63,431 nt of DNA, from the NCBI GenBank assembly GCA_903911825.1, contig CAIWFB010000050.1:1-63431 (forward strand), written 5' to 3'. The DNA comes from an uncultured Verrucomicrobia subdivision 3 bacterium. Lineage in GTDB: Bacteria > Verrucomicrobiota > Verrucomicrobiia > Limisphaerales > UBA11358. Under the pieces are notes generated by a model. It worked only from the letters and a program-made list of their open reading frames with translations, ran no database searches and was not told the origin of the DNA. The first letter of the stretch is position 1, and every line of letters begins with the position of its first letter. Made by a program: the position numbers and the translations under genes. Positions 25,895 to 35,886 of this stretch are shown here, in pieces.

Positions 25895-28561
25895 ATGAAT
25901 TGTTTTCAAAAAATTCTCGTAGTTGCCTCGCTTGCTTCCAGCTGTCATTTGCTGAACGCGGAGACAATTTCTATTGTCATCGCGTCGAACGCCGTGCCGC
26001 GTGTGGAGTTTGGCGCGGAAAAATTGACGGAGGCACTCAAGGTGGTGAAGTTTGAGGCGACGATTATTCGGACGGAAAAAGTTTTGGGTCGAAAAATTCA
26101 TTTGGAGTCCCCGCATGATGCTGCGATCGGCCGCGAAGGGTTTCATTTTGATTTGATGGGCAACAACGATTTGGTTGTCACGTCGGGCGACGATTCGGGA
26201 GCGCTTTACGGTTGTTTGGAATTAGCCAAGCGCATCCGCACCGAGGGCAAATTGCCGTCTATCGATAACTTCTCCGACAAGCCTGCGATGACTCTGCGCG
26301 GCACCTGCGTCGGGATGCAGAAGACTTACATTTTGCCGGGGCGAAAGGTTTACGAATATCCCTACACGCCGGAATTATTCCCGTGGTTTTACGACAAGGT
26401 GCTCTGGCGCGAATATCTGGATTCGCTGGTTGGAAATCGGATGAACACACTTTACCTGTGGAGCGGCCATCCCTTTGCGTCGCTCGTGCGGCTGAAAGAT
26501 TATCCCGAAGCGGTAGAAGTTTCGCCGGAAGTGTTCGCGCAGAACATCGAGATTTTCCGCTGGCTCACGACGGAGTGCGATAAGCGCGGCATCTGGCTGG
26601 TGCAGATGTTTTACAATATCTTCCTGCCGAAACCGCTCGCGGAAAAATACAACGTTTCCACCCAACTGTCCGCACCCACGCCGTTGGCGGCGGATTACAC
26701 CCGCAAGTCCATCGCGGAATTCGTGAAACAATATCCGAACGTCGGCCTGATGGTTTGTCTCGGCGAAGCGTTGCAGGGCACGGAGAATCAGATCAACTGG
26801 GCGACGAATACAATTCTGCCCGGCGTGCTCGACGGAATGCGTGCCGCCGGACTCAAGGAGCAACCGCCCGTGGTCATTCGCACGCACGCGATGGACGCTG
26901 AGAAAATTATTCCGGCGTGCTTCACGGTGTATTCCAATCTGTTCACGGAAACGAAATACAACGGCGAATCGTTGACCACTTACGAGCCGCGCGGGAAGGC
27001 GGCGGAGACGCATCGCAACATGGCGAAGCTCGGGCCGCACTTGGTTAATGTTCACATTCTCTCGAACCTCGAACCGTTTCGTTACGGTGCGACAGAGTTC
27101 ATCCGCAAATCCATGTTGGCCTCGCGTGACCAACTTGGTGCGAGTGGACTGCATCTCTATCCGTTGTCGTATTGGAACTGGCCTTACTCGCCGGACATCG
27201 CCAATCCACCGCTCAAACAATGGGAACGCGACTGGATCTGGTTCGAGGCGTGGGGCCGTTACGCGTGGAATCCCGATGTGAATACGAATGAAGATCGGGT
27301 TTATTGGGTTGGTCGTCTCGCCGAGTTTTACGGCTGCGATACAAATGCCGCCGGAAAAATTCTCGATGCCTGCAACGCTGCCGGCGAAGTCGCGCCGATG
27401 TTGATCCGCCGATTTGGTATTACGGAAGGCAATCGCCAGACGCTGTCGCTGGGCATGACGCTAGATCAGTTGGTTAATCCAAAAAAATACGGCGCGATTT
27501 CCGAATTGTGGGAATCCCAAGCACCTCTCGGCGAGCGGTTGGATGAATACGTTCGTAAGGAGATCAATGGTGAGCAACACATAGGTGAAACGCCGCAGCA
27601 AGTTGTTGAAGAATCGCTCACATTTTCTCGCAATGCCAGCTATCTACTTAAACCTGTAAGTCAGTTCATTACACATAACCGAGAGGAATTCAAACGGCTG
27701 CAAAACGACATGGAATGCATCCATGAATTGTCAGGCGTTTACGCAACTAAAGCAGAGGCTGCAATGTTGGTGTTGAGATATAACGAAGTTTACTCTGTTT
27801 CCAATATGGTTCGGGCCGGGCTGTTTTTGAAGCTCGGTATCGAGGATTTTGAAAACCTCGTAAAACTTACTCAGACAACCTATCACTTTGCCAACTCCAT
27901 GCAGACCGGGCATCGCAAAATTCCGTTTGTCGGCGCGGCGAACGGCGTGGGCACGAATTATCATTGGTCGCAGGTGCTGCCGCTCTATGAAAAAGAATTG
28001 GCTGATTTCCGGTCGCAGGTTGCGGCGTTGACCAATGGCCAGTCGGTTGCAACCGTAACTGCTGCTCTAATGACCGCTTGGCCCGCTGCCAAATTCAAAC
28101 TCATCAGCACGAACGCGGAAACTTACGACGTGAAGGTTGGCTCTAAACCGTTTACCGACCGCAAATACACCATCACTGAACTTGCGCCGGAATTGAAAGG
28201 TTTGACGGGCATCCGCTTCTCACACGAGGCGGCGAAAAGCGGACATTACGAGCCGATCGAATTTGAAACTACCGAACCCGTGCGCGTGCTGGTTGGCTAT
28301 TTTCAAAATGAGCGGGAGATTTGGTTGCAAGTGCCAAACTTGGATTTTGCGTCGCAAGCCGACGAACGCGGTGGAGTGGATGTGCTCCTGCGCAACGCGG
28401 CCACGATTGATGAATGTCCGACTCTAAACGTTCACGCATTTCGCTACGAGGCTGGGCGGCACAAATTGGAATTAATCGGTAAGGGGAGCTTCGTGGTGCT
28501 CGGCGTAGTTCCGCAAACAGCGCTGCTGGAAAAGCGCGACGCGAAGTTGGGAGTAAAATAA
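25895..28561 (+). CDS. Large secreted hydrolase with GH67/GH115-like architecture
   Basis: 888 residues, signal peptide LVVASLASSCHLLNA. Residues about 25-125 form an alpha/beta domain (FGAEKLTEALKVVKFEATII, LVVTSGDDSGALYGCLELAK) of the type preceding the barrel in GH67 alpha-glucuronidases and GH20 enzymes. Then a barrel (AMTLRGTCVGMQKTYILPG, WREYLDSLVGNRMNTLYLW, VGLMVCLGEALQGTENQINW) and a helical C-terminal half (QVVEESLTFSRNASYLLKPV). The final 110 residues are a beta-sandwich. Glucuronic acid occurs on pectic side chains, so an alpha-glucuronidase-type activity is a reasonable guess; the catalytic acids cannot be named with confidence. ATG 25895 follows the preceding stop by one base. 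Confidence 0.65.
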   Translation: MNCFQKILVVASLASSCHLLNAETISIVIASNAVPRVEFGAEKLTEALKVVKFEATIIRTEKVLGRKIHLESPHDAAIGREGFHFDLMGNNDLVVTSGDDSGALYGCLELAKRIRTEGKLPSIDNFSDKPAMTLRGTCVGMQKTYILPGRKVYEYPYTPELFPWFYDKVLWREYLDSLVGNRMNTLYLWSGHPFASLVRLKDYPEAVEVSPEVFAQNIEIFRWLTTECDKRGIWLVQMFYNIFLPKPLAEKYNVSTQLSAPTPLAADYTRKSIAEFVKQYPNVGLMVCLGEALQGTENQINWATNTILPGVLDGMRAAGLKEQPPVVIRTHAMDAEKIIPACFTVYSNLFTETKYNGESLTTYEPRGKAAETHRNMAKLGPHLVNVHILSNLEPFRYGATEFIRKSMLASRDQLGASGLHLYPLSYWNWPYSPDIANPPLKQWERDWIWFEAWGRYAWNPDVNTNEDRVYWVGRLAEFYGCDTNAAGKILDACNAAGEVAPMLIRRFGITEGNRQTLSLGMTLDQLVNPKKYGAISELWESQAPLGERLDEYVRKEINGEQHIGETPQQVVEESLTFSRNASYLLKPVSQFITHNREEFKRLQNDMECIHELSGVYATKAEAAMLVLRYNEVYSVSNMVRAGLFLKLGIEDFENLVKLTQTTYHFANSMQTGHRKIPFVGAANGVGTNYHWSQVLPLYEKELADFRSQVAALTNGQSVATVTAALMTAWPAAKFKLISTNAETYDVKVGSKPFTDRKYTITELAPELKGLTGIRFSHEAAKSGHYEPIEFETTEPVRVLVGYFQNEREIWLQVPNLDFASQADERGGVDVLLRNAATIDECPTLNVHAFRYEAGRHKLELIGKGSFVVLGVVPQTALLEKRDAKLGVK

Positions 28562-28584
28562 TTTCAAATTATAAACCACACGTG

Positions 28585-30594
28585 ATGATACAAAATTTAA
28601 AACTATTGGTAACATTGGCTGCGCTGGCTTTAGTTGCCGCTCCATTGGCTGCCGTTGAGCGAAGTCCGTTCGCCAAAATTGAGCCACTGGCGTTGAGTGA
28701 AGCTCGTTGGACGGAGGGTTTTTTTGCCGACCGCTTTGAACTGTGTCGCACACAGATGGTGCCGAGCATGATGGCCCTGATGCAGGGCACGAATTACACG
28801 CAGTTCTTTCGTAACTTTGAGATCGCGGCGGGATTGCAAACGGGGCGGGCGCGCGGAGCTTCGTTTAATGATGGTGATTTCTATAAGTTTCTCGAAGGCG
28901 CAAGTGCGACGCTCGCGGTGACGAATGACGCGGTGCTACAAAGAACGCTGGATGAAATTATCGCGGTCATGGCTAAAGCGCAGTGGACAAACGGTTATCT
29001 CGATACTTGGGTGCAATTAAATATGCGTAACACGAATTCTACCGTGGCGCCGTTCCGCGATCGGAATAATTGGGAGGTTTACAATTTGGGTCAGTTGTTG
29101 ACGGCAGCGAGCGTGCATTATCGAGTCACGGGCAAAACCAATTTTCTCACCATCGCGCGTGCTGCAGCGGATTATTTGGATGACGTTTTCCAAAAGCCGA
29201 CGCCGGAACTGGCTTTGCACGATATGTGTCCATCGTATCTCATGGGTCTCGTGGAATTATATCGAGCCACGCATGAGCCGCGCTATCTGGCGCTGGCGCG
29301 ACGGATGATGGCGATGCGCGATTTGATCAAGGATGGCGTGGCGGACAATCAGGAGCGGTTGCCTTTTGTTAAGCAGACTGAGGCGGAAGGCCAAGCGGTG
29401 CGCGCTAATTATCTGTATGCGGGCGCGGCAGATTTGTTTTTAGAAACGGGCGAGACAAATTTGTGGAAACCGCTGGCTCAACTCTGGACCAATGTGGTCA
29501 CCAAAAAAATGTATCTCACTGGCGGTTGCGGTGCGCTTTATGATGGTGCGGCCCCGGACGGCGCAAAATATCAAACGGGAATTACCCGGGTGCACCAGTC
29601 TTACGGAAGAAATTTTCAACTCCCCAACACCACGGCGCACAACGAGACGTGTGCGAATATCGGCAACACGCTTTGGAACTGGCGGATGTTTCTAGCCACG
29701 GGTGAGGCGAAGTTCATGGATGTGGTGGAATTGGAGTTTTACAACTCCGTGCTTTCCGGTGTGGCGCTGGATGGCACGAATTTTTTTTATACGAACCCGT
29801 TGCGCGTGACCGATCCGATGCCGATGGAACTGCGTTGGGCGCGCACGCGCGTGCCGTTTGTGAGTTCGTTTTGTTGTCCGCCGAATCTGGTGCGCACGAT
29901 CGCGGAATCGGCTTGCTATGCTTACGGAAAATCGACTGATGCCATCTGGGTGAATCTTTACGGTGGTAGTTCACTGGCGACGGAACTGGCCGGTGAAAAA
30001 ATCAAACTCGCTCAGGAAACGGATTACCCGTGGAGCGGACGCGTGCGGATAAAAATTGAGGCAAGTGGTAAAAAAGAATTCGCGCTGAAGCTGCGGATTC
30101 CCGGTTGGGCGACGGGGGCGACAGTTCGAGTGAATAATCGTCCCTCTAAATCAGCGGTAGTGGAAAGCTATTTTGAAATACCCCGCCAATGGAAAGCTGG
30201 CGACGTGGTGGATTTGGATCTGCCGCTACCGGTGCGGGTGATGGAGGCGAATCCACTGGTGGAGGAAACATTGAATCAGGTCGCGTTCCAGCGCGGGCCG
30301 GTGGTGTATTGCTTGGAATCACCGGACTTGCCGCCGGGTGTGAAAATTTCTGATGTGTTGATTCCGGCGGGGATTAAGTTGAGTGCGCGCTATGACCGGC
30401 GGTTGTTAGGTGGCGTGGTGGCGCTCGAAGGGTCGGCACTCGTGCGAGTTGACGAAAACTGGAATGGTCGGCTGTATCGCGAACTTCAGCCGGAGCCATT
30501 AAAATCCATCCCGGTGAAATTCATTCCGTATGCCCTTTGGCAAAATCGTGGGCCGTCGGAGATGTCGGTGTGGTTACCGCTGGTTGGTCGGTAA
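28585..30594 (+). CDS. GH127 family beta-L-arabinofuranosidase
   Basis: 669 residues, signal peptide LKLLVTLAALALVAAPLAA. A DUF1680/GH127 enzyme releasing beta-linked L-arabinofuranose (in one Bacteroides member, aceric acid). The zinc-thiolate site is intact: Glu354 and Cys356 in AHNETCANIGN, and the adjacent Cys430-Cys431 in SSFCCPPNLVRT, where by homology the first Cys is the nucleophile. ITGG-like and HQSYGRNFQLPNTTAHNE segments also fit. ATG 28585 is preferred over the GTG just before it. The enzyme sits between the GH67-like protein and a multidomain lyase, which supports a role on rhamnogalacturonan side chains. A reduced extracytoplasmic site or free thiol chemistry would be needed for the Cys nucleophile. 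Confidence 0.9.
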   Translation: MIQNLKLLVTLAALALVAAPLAAVERSPFAKIEPLALSEARWTEGFFADRFELCRTQMVPSMMALMQGTNYTQFFRNFEIAAGLQTGRARGASFNDGDFYKFLEGASATLAVTNDAVLQRTLDEIIAVMAKAQWTNGYLDTWVQLNMRNTNSTVAPFRDRNNWEVYNLGQLLTAASVHYRVTGKTNFLTIARAAADYLDDVFQKPTPELALHDMCPSYLMGLVELYRATHEPRYLALARRMMAMRDLIKDGVADNQERLPFVKQTEAEGQAVRANYLYAGAADLFLETGETNLWKPLAQLWTNVVTKKMYLTGGCGALYDGAAPDGAKYQTGITRVHQSYGRNFQLPNTTAHNETCANIGNTLWNWRMFLATGEAKFMDVVELEFYNSVLSGVALDGTNFFYTNPLRVTDPMPMELRWARTRVPFVSSFCCPPNLVRTIAESACYAYGKSTDAIWVNLYGGSSLATELAGEKIKLAQETDYPWSGRVRIKIEASGKKEFALKLRIPGWATGATVRVNNRPSKSAVVESYFEIPRQWKAGDVVDLDLPLPVRVMEANPLVEETLNQVAFQRGPVVYCLESPDLPPGVKISDVLIPAGIKLSARYDRRLLGGVVALEGSALVRVDENWNGRLYRELQPEPLKSIPVKFIPYALWQNRGPSEMSVWLPLVGR

Positions 30595-30677
30595 ATTAGC
30601 CGCGCAATTTTCTCAAATCATTTCGCAGAAATTAGCAATCAGAACGTGTCGCTGCCATGGTATCTTTGGCGTATTCC

Positions 30678-33482
30678 ATGAAATCATTTTGCCGTTATCT
30701 TCGTTGGCTTGGCTGCTTAGGTTTGGCGACCGGCTGTGTTGGCGCAGGTGAACTCAAGGTGGACATCAATCGGGATAGCAAGAATTTGGATAACGCTACG
30801 GAAGTCAATTATACCAAGTGGAGTGCGGATGCTTCTGGCGGCGCCACGACGGGCACGAATGCTGCAACTAAGGTTTTCACGACGGCTTCTAATGAAACTG
30901 TTAGCATCAGCTTTTCACAGACCGCTGCTTCCGCCAGTCGCGGCGGCACGGGATTATTGAGCGGTTGGTATCAGATCGGCGCGCAAGGCACGGCCAAACT
31001 TGTTTCTGATGGCTTTAGTGTGGCCCCCGCTGCGCTGGCTACGGGAGGAGAAATTCAGATGACGATCACGGGGCTTTTCCCCGGCCATCACACGCTGCTG
31101 ACTTATCACAATCAATGGGACGCAACCAACAATGGCGGTGTGCCGACCTTTTCGGGGCCGCTGGATATTTTTCTGAATGGCACGCAGATGGTGGACAATC
31201 TTCAGCCTACGATTCGCGCCGTGAACAATGTCGCTGCTCCGGTGGCGTATCTTGAATTTGATGTCGCTAGCACCAATGATGTCACCACGATTATTTTCGC
31301 GGCGGAGACGAATACTGTCAGCCCTGTCACTATTAAAAATCCGATGATCAATGGGTTTGAAATAGATACGCCCAATTCCACGCGCGTCGCCAACACGCCG
31401 AGTCCAGCCGACGGCGATGAGCACGTTAATGCTGATTCTGACAGCGCCATTTTAAGTTGGTCCGCAGCCACGGCCAGCAATGCGGTTTCGCACACGGTTT
31501 ATTTTGGCACGAATTTAGCGGCCGTGAAAAATGCGACGCCGGTTTCCGCTGAATTCAAAACGAATCAAATCGGCACAAATTACTCCGTCACGGGTTTAAA
31601 AAGTTTGCTGACGTATTACTGGCGCGTGGATGAAATTGATTCAGTGGGCAACGCCACCAAGGGAACGGTCTGGATGTTTCGTCCGCGTCATCTGGCGTTT
31701 CCAGGCGCGGAAGGCTACGGCCGATTTGCGCGCGGCGGGCGCGGCGGCGTGGTGATTGAAGTGACGAACACGAATGACAGCGGGCCCGGCAGTTTGCGTG
31801 ATGCGCTGACAAATAATTACGGCCCGCGCACCGTCGTTTTCGCGGTGTCGGGACTGATCACGTTGGAATCCGATTTGATCATCAGCCAATTCAATCCCTA
31901 CATCACGCTGGCGGGCCAGACTGCGCCGGGTAAAGGAATTTGCACGCGCAAATATCAACTTGGCATCAGCGGGGGGCGCGACCTCATCGTGCGACACGTT
32001 CGTTCGCGGCCGGGCAATATTTCTGGCACGACATTGAACGGCTCCGGCATGAGCGGCAGCGACCATTGCATCATGGATCATATTTCCATCAGCTGGGGTA
32101 TTGATGAGGAATTGAGCACTCGCACTTCCAAGAATATCACGTTCCAGCGCTCGCTCATTTCTGAGGCGCTGAACATTGCAGGCCATCAAAATTATCCAGC
32201 CGGCACGGCGCACGGTTACGCGGCGAGCGTGGGCGGCGACGTGGCCAGCTTGCATCATAATCTGCTCGCGCATAACGAAGGTCGTAACTGGAGCCTGGCG
32301 GGCGGACTGGATGCGGCGGCAAATTTCGCGGGGCGTCTCGATATTTTCAATAACGTCGTTTACAACTGGGGCCATCGCACGACCGACGGCGGCGCGATGC
32401 AGGTCAACTTCGTCGCCAACTACTACAAGCCCGGCGCGGCCTCGACTTTTTTCTACGCGCTGAACGCGCAATACGACAATTTCCCCGGCACGCAGCAATA
32501 TTTTTTCACGAACAACGTCATGCCGGGGCATTTCGGATTGTCGAATCAATCCGTCGGGCGCGAAGCCACTCCGGGCACCGGCAGCGTGCCGACGAATTAT
32601 CCCGTCTGGGTGGGCTCACCGTTTTTTCCGTCCTATGCCACGATCGATACTGCCACGAACGCCTACAAACTCGTGCTCTCGGATGTTGGCTGCAATCAGC
32701 CGCTGATCGACGACCACGATGCGCGCGTGATTCGTGAAACGATTGATGGCACCTACACCTATACCGGCACTGGGCCGTATGGCGGCTCGCCCGGTTTGCC
32801 GAATTCGCAGGACGATGTTGGCGGCTGGGAAAATTATCCTGCGGTGCAGCGTCCCGCCGGCTGGGACAGCGACCATGATGGCTTGCCTGATTGGTGGGAA
32901 CTGGCGAAAGGCCTGAACCCCAATTCACCGCCTGGAGATTTTTCCGACAGCAACGGCGATCCCGACGGCGATGAATTCACGAACCTCGAAGATTACTTGA
33001 ACTGGCTCGCGGCGATTCACATCGACGGCACCCGGAACACGAATGTTGATTTGGATCTGACGCAGTTCACGCGCGGTTTCACCAACAACTCGCCGGTGTA
33101 TTTCGTTTCCAATCCGACGAACGGCACGGTGGCGCTCATCGGTGGAAAAGTGGCGCGCTTCACGCCCACGGCCAATTTCTATGGCCTCGGCAGCTTCCAA
33201 TTCAAAGTGACCGACGCGCAAGGCGCATCCGTGACGAACATTGTGGGCGTTCACGTGCGAGCCTTGCCGATCTCACAGTTGAGTTTGCTGCTGACGAACG
33301 GCGCGCCACAACTGCGCCTGACTGGCGAATCGGGAATGTATTATCTCATGCAGTCTTCGGATGATTTGAAAACTTGGATGACTTGGACGAACGCCACGGT
33401 GGCAGCTTCTGCGAAAATTTTCGCGCCACCCGGATTTCCGAATCCACAAGCACGCTTTTATCGGGCAATCTCAGTGCAATGA
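30678..33482 (+). CDS. Multidomain pectate lyase: beta-sandwich, FN3, lyase, Ca-repeat, cadherin-like domain
   Basis: 934 residues from ATG 30678 (an ORF start 21 bp earlier is less likely). Signal peptide YLRWLGCLGLATGCVGA. Order of parts: an N-terminal beta-sandwich (about 25-235, ELKVDINRDSKNLDNATEVN); a fibronectin-III-like domain (about 240-335, ending YWRVDEIDSVGNATKGTVW); the pectate-lyase beta-helix (about 340-690, FPGAEGYGRFARGGRGG, DHISISWGIDEELSTR); a Ca repeat (DSDHDGLPDWWELAKGLN, PDGDEFTNLEDYL); a cadherin-like domain (PVYFVSNPTNGTVALIGGK); and a final module ending ARFYRAISVQ. The lyase core is nearest to the 11702 gene. The extra domains suggest binding to the cell surface or to insoluble pectin. 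An 83-bp gap to the preceding gene is the largest in the run and could hold an internal promoter. Confidence 0.85.
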   Translation: MKSFCRYLRWLGCLGLATGCVGAGELKVDINRDSKNLDNATEVNYTKWSADASGGATTGTNAATKVFTTASNETVSISFSQTAASASRGGTGLLSGWYQIGAQGTAKLVSDGFSVAPAALATGGEIQMTITGLFPGHHTLLTYHNQWDATNNGGVPTFSGPLDIFLNGTQMVDNLQPTIRAVNNVAAPVAYLEFDVASTNDVTTIIFAAETNTVSPVTIKNPMINGFEIDTPNSTRVANTPSPADGDEHVNADSDSAILSWSAATASNAVSHTVYFGTNLAAVKNATPVSAEFKTNQIGTNYSVTGLKSLLTYYWRVDEIDSVGNATKGTVWMFRPRHLAFPGAEGYGRFARGGRGGVVIEVTNTNDSGPGSLRDALTNNYGPRTVVFAVSGLITLESDLIISQFNPYITLAGQTAPGKGICTRKYQLGISGGRDLIVRHVRSRPGNISGTTLNGSGMSGSDHCIMDHISISWGIDEELSTRTSKNITFQRSLISEALNIAGHQNYPAGTAHGYAASVGGDVASLHHNLLAHNEGRNWSLAGGLDAAANFAGRLDIFNNVVYNWGHRTTDGGAMQVNFVANYYKPGAASTFFYALNAQYDNFPGTQQYFFTNNVMPGHFGLSNQSVGREATPGTGSVPTNYPVWVGSPFFPSYATIDTATNAYKLVLSDVGCNQPLIDDHDARVIRETIDGTYTYTGTGPYGGSPGLPNSQDDVGGWENYPAVQRPAGWDSDHDGLPDWWELAKGLNPNSPPGDFSDSNGDPDGDEFTNLEDYLNWLAAIHIDGTRNTNVDLDLTQFTRGFTNNSPVYFVSNPTNGTVALIGGKVARFTPTANFYGLGSFQFKVTDAQGASVTNIVGVHVRALPISQLSLLLTNGAPQLRLTGESGMYYLMQSSDDLKTWMTWTNATVAASAKIFAPPGFPNPQARFYRAISVQ

Positions 33483-34462
33483 AAGCCTTCACCCGCCAGT
33501 TCCATCGTGTGCTGCCAGTCATCGCGGCATTCGTCGTGCTGCTGTTTAATATTTCCTGCGCCACCAAAACTTCACCGAGTATGGCGTCGGCAAAATCCGT
33601 TTATCTGTTCACCTCGTTTCACGATGCCGACCAAAAATTTCTTCGTTTCCTCTACAGCTTTGACGGCTTTCACTGGACGAATGTGCCGGGAACTTTTCTC
33701 GCGGCGAACGTTGGTGTCAGTAAACAATTTCGTGATCCCAGCATCGTGCGCGGACCGGATGGAATCTTTCATCTCGTGTGGACGAGCGCATGGCACGGCG
33801 ATCAGGGTTTTGGCTACGCGAGGTCAAAGGATTTGATTCATTGGTCGGAACAGAAATTTATTCCGGTGATGACCAACGAGCCGACCACGGTGAATGTCTG
33901 GGCACCGGAAATTTTCTTTGACCACGGACAATTTATCATCGTCTGGGCCTCGACGATTCCCGGACGCTTTCCCGATGCGTTGGAGAAGTCTGATAACAAT
34001 CACCGTCTATATTACACGACGACCCGTGATTTCAAAACCTTGGCGCCCGCGAAATTATTTTTCGAGCCAGGCTTTAGTGTGATTGATGGTTTTGTTTTGA
34101 ATGACGCTGGGCGTTACGTTTTAGTTCACAAAGACAATACTCGGCCGATGCTGAATCTAAGGGTGGCTTTTGGTGATTCACCGATCGGTGCGTGGACGAA
34201 TGTTTCTGCCCCGTTCACGCAGAAATTCACCGAAGGCCCGTGCGCGCTGAAAGTGGGTGCCGACTGGTTGGTTTATTTCGACAGTTATCGCGAGAAAATT
34301 TACGGCGCGATGAAGACGCGCGATTTCAAAATTTTTACCGACGTGACGAAAGAAGTTTCGTTTCCACTGGACCATAAGCACGGCACGGCTTTCTCTGTGC
34401 CCCGTGAAATTCTTGATGACTTGCTGAAAAACTCGGTTTCGCTCACCTCAACCAATCTATGA
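33479..34462 (+). CDS. GH43-like five-bladed propeller lipoprotein
   Basis: 327 residues from ATG 33479, which overlaps the preceding stop (ATGA). The N-terminus is a lipoprotein signal with lipobox LFNISC, so the protein is membrane-anchored. The propeller shows FRDPSIVRGPDGIFHLVWTS, NVWAPEIFFDHGQFIIVWAS, VIDGFVLNDAGRYVLVHKD and TEGPCALKVGADWLVYFDSY. The Asp of FRDPS, the Asp of VIDGF and the Glu of TEGPC match the three acids expected in GH43/GH117-like inverting enzymes. Alpha-L-arabinofuranosidase or a galactosidase on pectin is the likely activity. It is the only lipoprotein in the plus-strand run. Confidence 0.8.
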   Translation: MKAFTRQFHRVLPVIAAFVVLLFNISCATKTSPSMASAKSVYLFTSFHDADQKFLRFLYSFDGFHWTNVPGTFLAANVGVSKQFRDPSIVRGPDGIFHLVWTSAWHGDQGFGYARSKDLIHWSEQKFIPVMTNEPTTVNVWAPEIFFDHGQFIIVWASTIPGRFPDALEKSDNNHRLYYTTTRDFKTLAPAKLFFEPGFSVIDGFVLNDAGRYVLVHKDNTRPMLNLRVAFGDSPIGAWTNVSAPFTQKFTEGPCALKVGADWLVYFDSYREKIYGAMKTRDFKIFTDVTKEVSFPLDHKHGTAFSVPREILDDLLKNSVSLTSTNL

Positions 34463-35112
34463 AAAAATATATTCTCATCACCGCGATTACGCTGCTGTCC
34501 ATCGCTGCCTTTGCGGCGGAAACCAACGCCACGCCCGAACAGGTGGAAGTGAATTACACCAAGGCCATCGAGGGGCGCACCACGGACATCTTGAAAATCC
34601 TGGCGCTAACCGAGGCTGATAAAACGGCCAAGGTTCATGACGCCATCATCACGCAGTATCGGGCTTTGAAGACTTGGCATGACGAAAATGATGTGAAGTT
34701 AAAAGTGTCCGCCAAGGATACGAATGCCGTGACCGCTATTCGCGCCACCCTCAAAACGATTCACAACAATTTCATCATGAAGCTGGCCGGGCAGTTGACG
34801 CCGGAACAAGTCGAGCAGGTGAAAGACAAGATGACTTACAACAAAGTCAAAGTGACCTACGATGCCTATTGCGACATCATTCCCACGCTGACGGACGCGC
34901 AGAAAACTCATATTCTAGCCACGCTGAAAGAAGCCCGCGAAGAAGCGATGGATGGCGGTAGCTCGGATGAGAAGTCTGCGATTTTCAAAAAATACAAAGG
35001 GCGCATCGCCAATTATCTTTCCAAAGAAGGCATCGATGAAACCAAAGCGCGGAAGGAATGGGGCGCCCAACAGAAAGCCAAAGCCGGTGGCCCAGCGGAA
35101 ACGAAACCCTGA
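34459..35112 (+). CDS. DUF3826 protein, secreted
   Basis: 217 residues, signal peptide KKYILITAITLLSIAAFA. The mature part is helical and strongly charged (EGRTTDILKILALTEADKTA, IHNNFIMKLAGQLTPEQVEQ, CDIIPTLTDAQKTHILATLK). I recognise it as the DUF3826 type, which recurs beside pectinases in Bacteroidota and Verrucomicrobiota and has no known function. The LTPEQVEQVKDKMTY repeat-like helices resemble periplasmic Spy/CpxP-type chaperones in general plan, but this is a loose likeness. The 4-bp ATGA overlap couples it to the GH43-like lipoprotein. Confidence 0.75.
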   Translation: MKKYILITAITLLSIAAFAAETNATPEQVEVNYTKAIEGRTTDILKILALTEADKTAKVHDAIITQYRALKTWHDENDVKLKVSAKDTNAVTAIRATLKTIHNNFIMKLAGQLTPEQVEQVKDKMTYNKVKVTYDAYCDIIPTLTDAQKTHILATLKEAREEAMDGGSSDEKSAIFKKYKGRIANYLSKEGIDETKARKEWGAQQKAKAGGPAETKP

Positions 35113-35124
35113 TAATTTATTTAC

Positions 35125-35883
35125 ATGAACTCAGCATTTAATTTAAGTGGTCAAACTGCATTGATCACCGGCGGCGGCACGGGGCTTGGTCTTGGCATGG
35201 CCAAATGTCTGGTGGCTTCGGGTGCAAAGGTGATTCTGGTTGGTCGCCGCGCGGAGGAATTGAATCAAGCAGCAACATCACTGGGAAAAAATGCTATTGC
35301 ACTGGTAGGGGATGTGACGAAGCTGGAAACCATTCCCAATCTTGTCGTGCAGGCTGAGCATCTTGCCGGACCGATTTCAATTCTCATCAACAACGCTGGA
35401 ATCCATCTCAAGAAAGATGCGGTGGAGACCAGTGACGCAGAATTTGCTGCCGTGATGCAGACGCACGTCTTCGGGGCCTTCGCGCTCACGCGGGAAGTGG
35501 CGCGGGGAATGACCGCGCGCGGGAATGGTTCGATTCTGTTCACGGCTTCGATGGCCTCGCTATTTGGCATCAACAAAGTTGTCGCTTATTCAGCAGCGAA
35601 GTCGGCTTACGTCGGTTTGGTTCGCACGCTGGCGGTGGAATTTGGAGCCAGCGGCGTGCGCGTGAATGCCATCGCGCCTGGCTGGATTCATTCTGAAATG
35701 TCGGCCAAGGCGCTCGCGGGTGATCCGGCTCGAAAGGCCAAAATTCTTGGGCGCACTCCTTTGAATCGTCTGGGTGAGGCTGATGATATTGGCTGGGCGG
35801 CGGTCTACCTGTGCAGTCCGGCGGGAAAATTTGTCACTGGCGTGGTGTTGCCGGTGGACGGCGGCGTTTCTATCGGTTTCTGA
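35125..35883 (+). CDS. SDR-family NAD(P) oxidoreductase
   Basis: 252 residues, cytosolic. The classical short-chain dehydrogenase fold is complete: TGGGTGLGLGMA nucleotide loop (residues 16-27), NNAGIH (89-94), catalytic Ser142, Tyr155 and Lys159 (YSAAKSAYVG), and a C-terminal PVDGGVSIGF. It is nearest in style to gluconate 5-dehydrogenase/KduD-type enzymes that oxidise or reduce sugar acids, which would suit the keto-deoxy-gluconate route from unsaturated galacturonate. The exact substrate is not deducible. It sits 12 bp behind DUF3826 and 3 bp ahead of a Gfo/Idh/MocA gene. Confidence 0.85.
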   Translation: MNSAFNLSGQTALITGGGTGLGLGMAKCLVASGAKVILVGRRAEELNQAATSLGKNAIALVGDVTKLETIPNLVVQAEHLAGPISILINNAGIHLKKDAVETSDAEFAAVMQTHVFGAFALTREVARGMTARGNGSILFTASMASLFGINKVVAYSAAKSAYVGLVRTLAVEFGASGVRVNAIAPGWIHSEMSAKALAGDPARKAKILGRTPLNRLGEADDIGWAAVYLCSPAGKFVTGVVLPVDGGVSIGF

Positions 35884-35886
35884 TTT

